Below are positions 59,572-64,000 of a DNA stretch of 64,000 nucleotides, piece by piece. This DNA comes from Rheinheimera texasensis DSM 17496 (lineage in GTDB: Bacteria > Pseudomonadota > Gammaproteobacteria > Enterobacterales > Alteromonadaceae): positions 992,001 to 1,056,000 of the forward strand of contig NZ_JONU01000007.1 of the NCBI RefSeq assembly GCF_000711985.1, read 5' to 3'. The notes beneath the pieces were generated by a model. It was not told where the DNA came from. It did not search any database and saw only the letters and a list, made by a program, of their open reading frames with translations. Numbering within the stretch: position 1 is the stretch's first letter; every line of letters starts with the position of its first letter. The position numbers and the translations under genes were made by a program.

Positions 59572-60461
59572 TCTACAAAAACATCTTCAAGTGAAGGGCG
59601 AACCGGCTCAACCAAATAAGCAGGCCCAAGTTGCTGTTGTAAAAGTGACAAGCCCCAACCGGCGGATTTATAGACCAGCAACCGCAGTGACTGACCAATC
59701 TGCGCGGCCGACATAATTTGCGGCCAGCGCAGCACTTGCTGGCGCAACTGCCGCAAGTCGGGCCCGCTGACTTCATAAACATCCGCCGCCATCTGTGCCA
59801 TTAAATCGGCCGGGCTGCCGTCGGCGCGTTTTTCACCACGTTCCAAAATCGCCAGGCGGTGACAGCGTTCGGCTTCGTCCATGTAATGGGTCGAGACAAG
59901 AATAGTTGTGCCGGCGTCGCTTAAGTCAAACAAGCGCTCCCAGAATTCGCGGCGGTTTTCCGGGTCGACCGCCGAAGTCGGCTCATCAAGAAATAACAAC
60001 GCTGGCTGATGCATAGTGGCAGCTGCCAAAGCCAGCCGCTGCTTCTGGCCGCCACTTAAACTGCCGGCCCGCACCTGCCGCTTATCTTCCAGCTGATATA
60101 AATCCAATAATTGCCGGATGCGGACGGGCCGGTCGCGCCGCGCTAACTGATAAATCCCTGCAACAAACTCTAGGTTTTCCACCACCGTTAAATTGTCATA
60201 CAACGAAAATTTCTGCGTCATATACCCAATACGCTGCCGTAATAAATCGGCCTGCCGTGGCAGTTCCAGCCCCAGTACTTGAATAGAGCCGCTAGTGGGC
60301 GTTAACAACCCGGTCAGCATGCGGATTGAAGTCGATTTGCCACAGCCATTGGGCCCGAGAAAACCATAAATACAGCCAGCGGGGATCTGCAGGTCCAACT
60401 GATTCACCGCCAGATAATCACCAAAACGCCGGCTCATGCCCTGCACATCAATTGCCAGCAT
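59559..60461 (-). CDS. ABC exporter ATP-binding protein
   Basis: A 300-residue ABC ATPase. Walker A GPNGCGKSTSIRML near residue 39, signature SLSGGQKQRLALAAA near residue 136, Walker B LLFLDEPTSAVDPENR and the switch histidine in ILVSTHYMDEA. A C-terminal domain of about 80 residues follows. ATG 60461 has AGGAGG six bases before it and overlaps the adaptor gene by 14 bases; longer frames are rejected. The final EDVFVERTS and the stop are inside the right repeat of the element downstream. Confidence 0.95.
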   Translation of the reverse strand: MLAIDVQGMSRRFGDYLAVNQLDLQIPAGCIYGFLGPNGCGKSTSIRMLTGLLTPTSGSIQVLGLELPRQADLLRQRIGYMTQKFSLYDNLTVVENLEFVAGIYQLARRDRPVRIRQLLDLYQLEDKRQVRAGSLSGGQKQRLALAAATMHQPALLFLDEPTSAVDPENRREFWERLFDLSDAGTTILVSTHYMDEAERCHRLAILERGEKRADGSPADLMAQMAADVYEVSGPDLRQLRQQVLRWPQIMSAAQIGQSLRLLVYKSAGWGLSLLQQQLGPAYLVEPVRPSLEDVFVERTS

Positions 60462-61407
60462 TGTTTGCCTCCTGCAGTGGCAGTTGCACCGGCAAACCGG
60501 TAGGCAGCGTGACATCTGTGCTTAAGCTGATTTCAGTGACATACATCAGCTGGGCCCGCTCGGCCTGATGCAGGGCAAAATAAGGCGTAAAGCTGGCTTC
60601 GGTCGCAATTTTGCGTACAGTTCCGGCGAAAGATGCGGTCTGGCCGTCCGCATAAACCTGCACCTGTTGACCGGGTTTAAACTGCGCCAGCGCCGTTTCA
60701 GGCAAATAAACTCTGGCATAAGGAGCGCTGTCGGCGGCGATCACCGCCAGCACTGCACCTTGTGGCACCCGTTCACCAATATGGTACGGCAGGTCTTCCA
60801 ATACGCCGTCGCGACTGGCGACCAGCATTAAATCCGCCAGCAGCTTCAGCTCAACATTGAGTGACTGCTGCGCACTTTGCAGCGCAAACCGGGCCTGACT
60901 GATTTGCTCAGGCCGGCTGCCAGCCTGCAGTTCCTGTAATTGCTGTGCTGCATCGGCAAATTGGGCGCGGGCGACCTGGCTACTGAGTTCTGCGGCATCG
61001 AGCTCAGCCTGGGCAATCAGGCGCTGCTGACGGAGCTGACGTGCCCTGTTGCGCTGACGTTCGCTGTCAGCAAGTCTGAACTTCGACTGTTCGAGCCGCG
61101 CCGCCGCAGCAGCGATTTGCTCAGCTCTGTTGCCTTGTAGCAGTAAGTCCAGAGCTGCCTGCGCCCGCTGCACTTCAGCGCTGGCTTTATCAACTTTCAG
61201 TTGCTGTAACCGCGGGTCCAGCTGCAACAACACCTGACCGGCTTTGACCTTGCTGCCTTCCTGCGCTGATTGCGTCAGGATCAATTCTGTTGCCGGTGCA
61301 GTGAGCAGCACCCGCTCCCGTTCCAGCGTGCCAAAAGCAGACGGCGGCTCTTGCGGCTGGCAGGCAGCAAGCGCAGCGCTAAAACTCAATGGAACCAGGT
61401 TACGCAT
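60448..61407 (-). CDS. HlyD-type periplasmic adaptor lipoprotein
   Basis: A 319-residue membrane-fusion protein. The lipoprotein signal MRNLVPLSFSAALAAC has lipobox LAAC. The biotinyl-lipoyl-like domain (about 35-65 and 205-240), a long coiled coil (about 70-200, many Q, A and R) and a beta-barrel (ARVYLPETALAQFKPGQQVQVYAD) follow. Works with the ABC proteins to export a substrate across the envelope, as E. coli YbhG does with YbhFSR. ATG 61407 has GGAGG five bases before it and overlaps the TetR gene by eight bases. Confidence 0.9.
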   Translation of the reverse strand: MRNLVPLSFSAALAACQPQEPPSAFGTLERERVLLTAPATELILTQSAQEGSKVKAGQVLLQLDPRLQQLKVDKASAEVQRAQAALDLLLQGNRAEQIAAAAARLEQSKFRLADSERQRNRARQLRQQRLIAQAELDAAELSSQVARAQFADAAQQLQELQAGSRPEQISQARFALQSAQQSLNVELKLLADLMLVASRDGVLEDLPYHIGERVPQGAVLAVIAADSAPYARVYLPETALAQFKPGQQVQVYADGQTASFAGTVRKIATEASFTPYFALHQAERAQLMYVTEISLSTDVTLPTGLPVQLPLQEANNAGN

Positions 61408-62086
61408 TAGTGCCTCCGTTGGGGATGTCTTCGCAGGGGGCGTCATTGTTATGCATGGTTGGTAACAAACCGTGACGCAGCACATGGCGCTGGTGGTCAG
61501 CCAGTTGTTGCAGAAATTCCGGCGTCAGCTCCAGACCGAGCGCCTGTTTCATAAAAGGCGGAATGACAAAAGGGAAAATTGCCAGGCTAAAACAGCTCAG
61601 CAAAGCGTTAAACGGCAATAAACCCGGTTGTAGCTGGCCGGGCGCCGATAAAACCTGCGCCAGATTGCTCAGCATCTGCTGGACAAAACCGGCAAAAACC
61701 CGGCTGACAATCTGATATTCCGCCGAATCCACATTATGCAGCGCACGGAAAATTAAGGTCGGTAACAATGGATGCGGGGCCATCACGGCATAATAAGCGG
61801 CGACTATGGCAGCCGGGTCACGCAGCTCTGCCAGTCGCGCCTGCTGCTGGGCCAGTTGCAACAAAGGCGCGATGGTTTCGCGCAGCATCGCCTCAAACAA
61901 ACCGGCTTTGTCGACAAAGTAATAGCGGATCATACCGGCATTGACGCCTGCGGCCTTGGCAATCATCCTTGTGGTGACGCGCTCATAGCCCAGTTCGGAA
62001 AATAGCAGCCGCGCCTGCACCAGCAGATTGTGCCGGGTGTTGCTCTCCTGCGCCGCAGCTGCGGGACGTCCGGCTTTGATATTCAT
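61400..62086 (-). CDS. TetR-family repressor (CecR-like)
   Basis: A 228-residue regulator. The N-terminal helix-turn-helix covers about 20-65 (RHNLLVQARLLFSELGYERVTTRMIAKAAGVNAGMIRYYFVDKAGLFEAML). The C-terminal ligand-binding part resembles the CecR (YbiH) type. It is first in the operon ahead of the adaptor, ATPase and permease genes, so it most likely represses its own operon and is released by the exported compound. ATG 62086 has GGAG upstream. I could not pick out an operator with confidence. Confidence 0.9.
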   Translation of the reverse strand: MNIKAGRPAAAAQESNTRHNLLVQARLLFSELGYERVTTRMIAKAAGVNAGMIRYYFVDKAGLFEAMLRETIAPLLQLAQQQARLAELRDPAAIVAAYYAVMAPHPLLPTLIFRALHNVDSAEYQIVSRVFAGFVQQMLSNLAQVLSAPGQLQPGLLPFNALLSCFSLAIFPFVIPPFMKQALGLELTPEFLQQLADHQRHVLRHGLLPTMHNNDAPCEDIPNGGTNA

Positions 62087-62279
62087 CAGCAAGTCTCCAA
62101 ATTATCCAGCTGATGAATATGCTAGTCGCCGGTGCAACATTAAGCGATGAGATTAATTCTCCGCCGGGGCCGGTTTTGGATAAAAGGCCACGTCGGTTTA
62201 CCACTGGTAGATATGATGCAGATGGGCATCATACCAACGCAATTCAGATTGGCGCCCGACAGAGCTGCAACCATAAAAC

Positions 62280-62807
62280 CTATCGCGCCAGCCAGATAGC
62301 CTTATCCAACCGGTAAAACACTGTGGCACGAGTCGCACCTGTTGGTGATGTGGTTTCGGTATGGGTATAGACTGCACCCAACTTTTCCACGGCGCGGCGC
62401 GAACGCAGGTTCTGTTCTCCAACATGAAACCAGACGGCATCGGCAAAATCGAAAGCATGGTCCAGCATCAGTTGCTTCAGCTCAGTATTGGTCGCCCCGC
62501 CCCAACGCGAGCGTACTAAAAAGGTGTAGCCGATCGCCACTTCGCGTTTTGTTGCATCAAACTCGTAATAGCGACTAGTCCCCAGCACTTCGCCGCTTCG
62601 TTTGTCACAAATCAGATAAGCGCCGCCGCTGGCGAGGCCACCGTCAAATACCGGCTTGAATATCTCAGGTTTGTAGCGTTCAGGTTCCGGGTGCAAAGTC
62701 CAAATCAGTGGATCGCTGGCTGCCTGCATCAGCGCAGGCCAATCATCAGGTTGCAGCGGGCGCAGTAGTATAGTGGAGCCGGTTAAAGGCGTTTGTAAGT
62801 GAGTCAT
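62280..62807 (-). CDS. GNAT acetyltransferase
   Basis: A 175-residue protein of the GNAT fold: LRPLQPDDWPALMQAASDPLIW at the start, VLGTSRYYEFDATKREVAIGYTFLVRSRWGGATNTELKQLMLDHAFDFADAVWFHVGEQNLRSRRAVEKLGA in the core, where the acetyl-CoA-binding loop is RSRWGGATN. Substrate unknown. ATG 62807 has GAGA upstream; the longer frame to 62882 is unlikely. Confidence 0.85.
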   Translation of the reverse strand: MTHLQTPLTGSTILLRPLQPDDWPALMQAASDPLIWTLHPEPERYKPEIFKPVFDGGLASGGAYLICDKRSGEVLGTSRYYEFDATKREVAIGYTFLVRSRWGGATNTELKQLMLDHAFDFADAVWFHVGEQNLRSRRAVEKLGAVYTHTETTSPTGATRATVFYRLDKAIWLAR

Positions 62808-63003
62808 CTCAAGTCTCTGTTTGAATTGTGCGTTAGCATAAACATTGGCAGCAACGCGCTTCAAGTGCAGGTCCGGCAACAAAGTGTTGCTGAATGTAGG
62901 TCGCAGTGAGTTATTTCCCGCACCCCGGCTTGCAGAGCGCCAAAACCACTGGCCATACTGTTGAACATTCCCCCCGTTTTTTTATCAGGTTCTGCGGAGT
63001 TGT

Positions 63004-64000
63004 ATGTTTCGGCACATTTTGGCCCAATTAACTACACGACAAGATTTATCCGCTGAACAAATTCAGGCTGTGATCCAGGCGGTGGCTGACGATCAACTCT
63101 CAGACGCTCAGCTTGCCGGCTTTTTGCTGGCATTACTGAATAAAGGCGTCAGTGTTGCCGAAACCATCGCGATTGTGACGGCGATGCGCCGGCAAGCCAT
63201 CCGGATCAACCCCCGCGTGGCAGAACCCTTACTCGACACCTGCGGTACCGGCGGCGGGCTCAGCACTTTTAATATCTCCACCGCCAGCGCTTTTGTCTGC
63301 GCCGCAGCCGGTATTCCGGTCGCCAAACACGGCAGCCGCTCATTAAGCAGCCACTGCGGCAGCGCCGATGTGCTGGAAGCCCTTGGTGTCGCTATTGATT
63401 TACCGCCTGAAGCCGTCTGCCGGCAGATTGAACAGATTGGCCTTGGTTTTTTGCATGCACCGAACTTTCATCCGGTAATGCGGCGTTTGTTGCCGGTCGA
63501 AGCCTCGCTTGGCATCAAAACCATTTTTTATACCTTGATTGGCCCGCTGATTAATCCGGCCGGTGCAAGCCGGCATGTTTTGGGCGTTTATCGCGCTGAC
63601 TTGCTGGAATTAACCCGCGAAGTGCTGCCGGCACTTGAATATCAGGACGTGTTGCTGGTGCATGGCATCGACGGTATTGATGAAATCGCCTTAACCGGGC
63701 AGAGCCGGATTTATCAGTTCGCTCAGGGCCAGCTGCAACACTATCAAATCAGTCCTGAGCAATTTGGTTTAACTTGCTGCACGCTTGATGAGATCCGCTC
63801 CGATGTACCACTGGTCAGTGCCGAATTAATGCGCCAGCTGTTTGCCGGCAATATTAAAGGTGCCAGGCGCGATGCCGTGTTATTGAACAGCGCCGGCGCT
63901 TTAATGCTGTGTGGCCGGGCGGCGGATTTTACTGAAGGCATCAAGCTGGCCGCTAGCTTGCTGGACGAGGGCAAAGCACAGGCAAAGTTACAGCAACTGA
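63004..64000 (+). CDS. trpD: TrpD, anthranilate phosphoribosyltransferase (3' end cut)
   Basis: An open frame of 332 codons from ATG 63004 to the window edge; TrpD is usually about 335-345 residues, so nearly all is present. It attaches phosphoribosyl to anthranilate in tryptophan synthesis. Family marks are LLDTCGTGGG near residue 78 (PRPP binding), AKHGSRSLSSHCGSADVLEALG near residue 108, FLHAPNFHPVMRRLLPVEASLGIKT, and NIKGARRDAVLLNSAGAL near residue 285. GGAG lies five bases upstream. No trpE or trpG precedes it; trpC may follow outside the window. Confidence 0.93.
   Translation, partial: MFRHILAQLTTRQDLSAEQIQAVIQAVADDQLSDAQLAGFLLALLNKGVSVAETIAIVTAMRRQAIRINPRVAEPLLDTCGTGGGLSTFNISTASAFVCAAAGIPVAKHGSRSLSSHCGSADVLEALGVAIDLPPEAVCRQIEQIGLGFLHAPNFHPVMRRLLPVEASLGIKTIFYTLIGPLINPAGASRHVLGVYRADLLELTREVLPALEYQDVLLVHGIDGIDEIALTGQSRIYQFAQGQLQHYQISPEQFGLTCCTLDEIRSDVPLVSAELMRQLFAGNIKGARRDAVLLNSAGALMLCGRAADFTEGIKLAASLLDEGKAQAKLQQL

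Overview
The window reads as a core-chromosome segment of a mid-GC gammaproteobacterium. Many blocks match conserved Escherichia coli order: gcvA / DUF423 gene / rlmM, mutY-yggX, gltBD, aroF-tyrA, rpsP-rimM-trmD-rplS, ffh with ypjD and a corB-type gene, rluD-pgeF-clpB facing bamD, and serB facing ytjB. The protein flavour, a complete ArcB, FolE2, and large PilZ and ThrE proteins suggest the Rheinheimera/Alishewanella group of the Alteromonadales-Chromatiales. That placement is inference from family resemblance; no marker such as 16S rRNA is present. I saw no tRNA, rRNA, prophage, transposase gene or CRISPR array.

Layout: 1-3.6 kb is a minus-strand run mutY-yggX-gcvA-hydrolase-DUF423-rlmM (rlmM cut by the window edge). 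3.7-5.5 kb holds trmB-rsmC. 6-11 kb is a signalling block: a CHASE8-like histidine kinase, arcA, and arcB converging on arcA. 11.5-18.8 kb holds folE2 and the GOGAT operon gltBD. 19-26.4 kb is mixed: secreted amidase, DUF1840 protein, membrane protein, aceK, tapT, an overlapping hydrolase/M14 peptidase pair and a small lipoprotein. 26.4-34.1 kb holds a GNAT, an alanine/glycine symporter, mtgA, the aroF-tyrA operon with TyrR-like boxes, a periplasmic binding protein and ThrE. 34.3-40.2 kb is the ribosomal/SRP block followed by ypjD and corB. 40.5-50.1 kb holds gshA, a CBS protein, a DUF4124 protein, clpB with a sigma-32 promoter, pgeF, rluD, bamD and radA. 50.2-58 kb holds a double-PilZ protein, a hydrolase, serB, ytjB, a TatD nuclease and an M28 peptidase. 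58-62 kb is a TetR-regulated ABC exporter operon interrupted by a 268-bp nested inverted-repeat element. The window ends in a GNAT and the start of trpD, which runs off the edge.

How the genes work together: ArcB-ArcA form a redox-responsive His-Asp phosphorelay. GltBD assimilates ammonia into glutamate. AroF-TyrA open the shikimate pathway and divert it to tyrosine. The rpsP and ffh blocks serve ribosome assembly and protein targeting. RluD, PgeF, ClpB and BamD combine rRNA modification, envelope maintenance and protein quality control. The TetR-adaptor-ATPase-permease set is a drug/toxin-type exporter.

The least ordinary features are the composite inverted-repeat element inside the exporter operon (59304-59571), the linked arcA/arcB pair whose ArcB lacks one of the two PAS cysteines used by E. 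coli ArcB, and the two-PilZ protein beside radA. I found no clearly undescribed multi-gene system.
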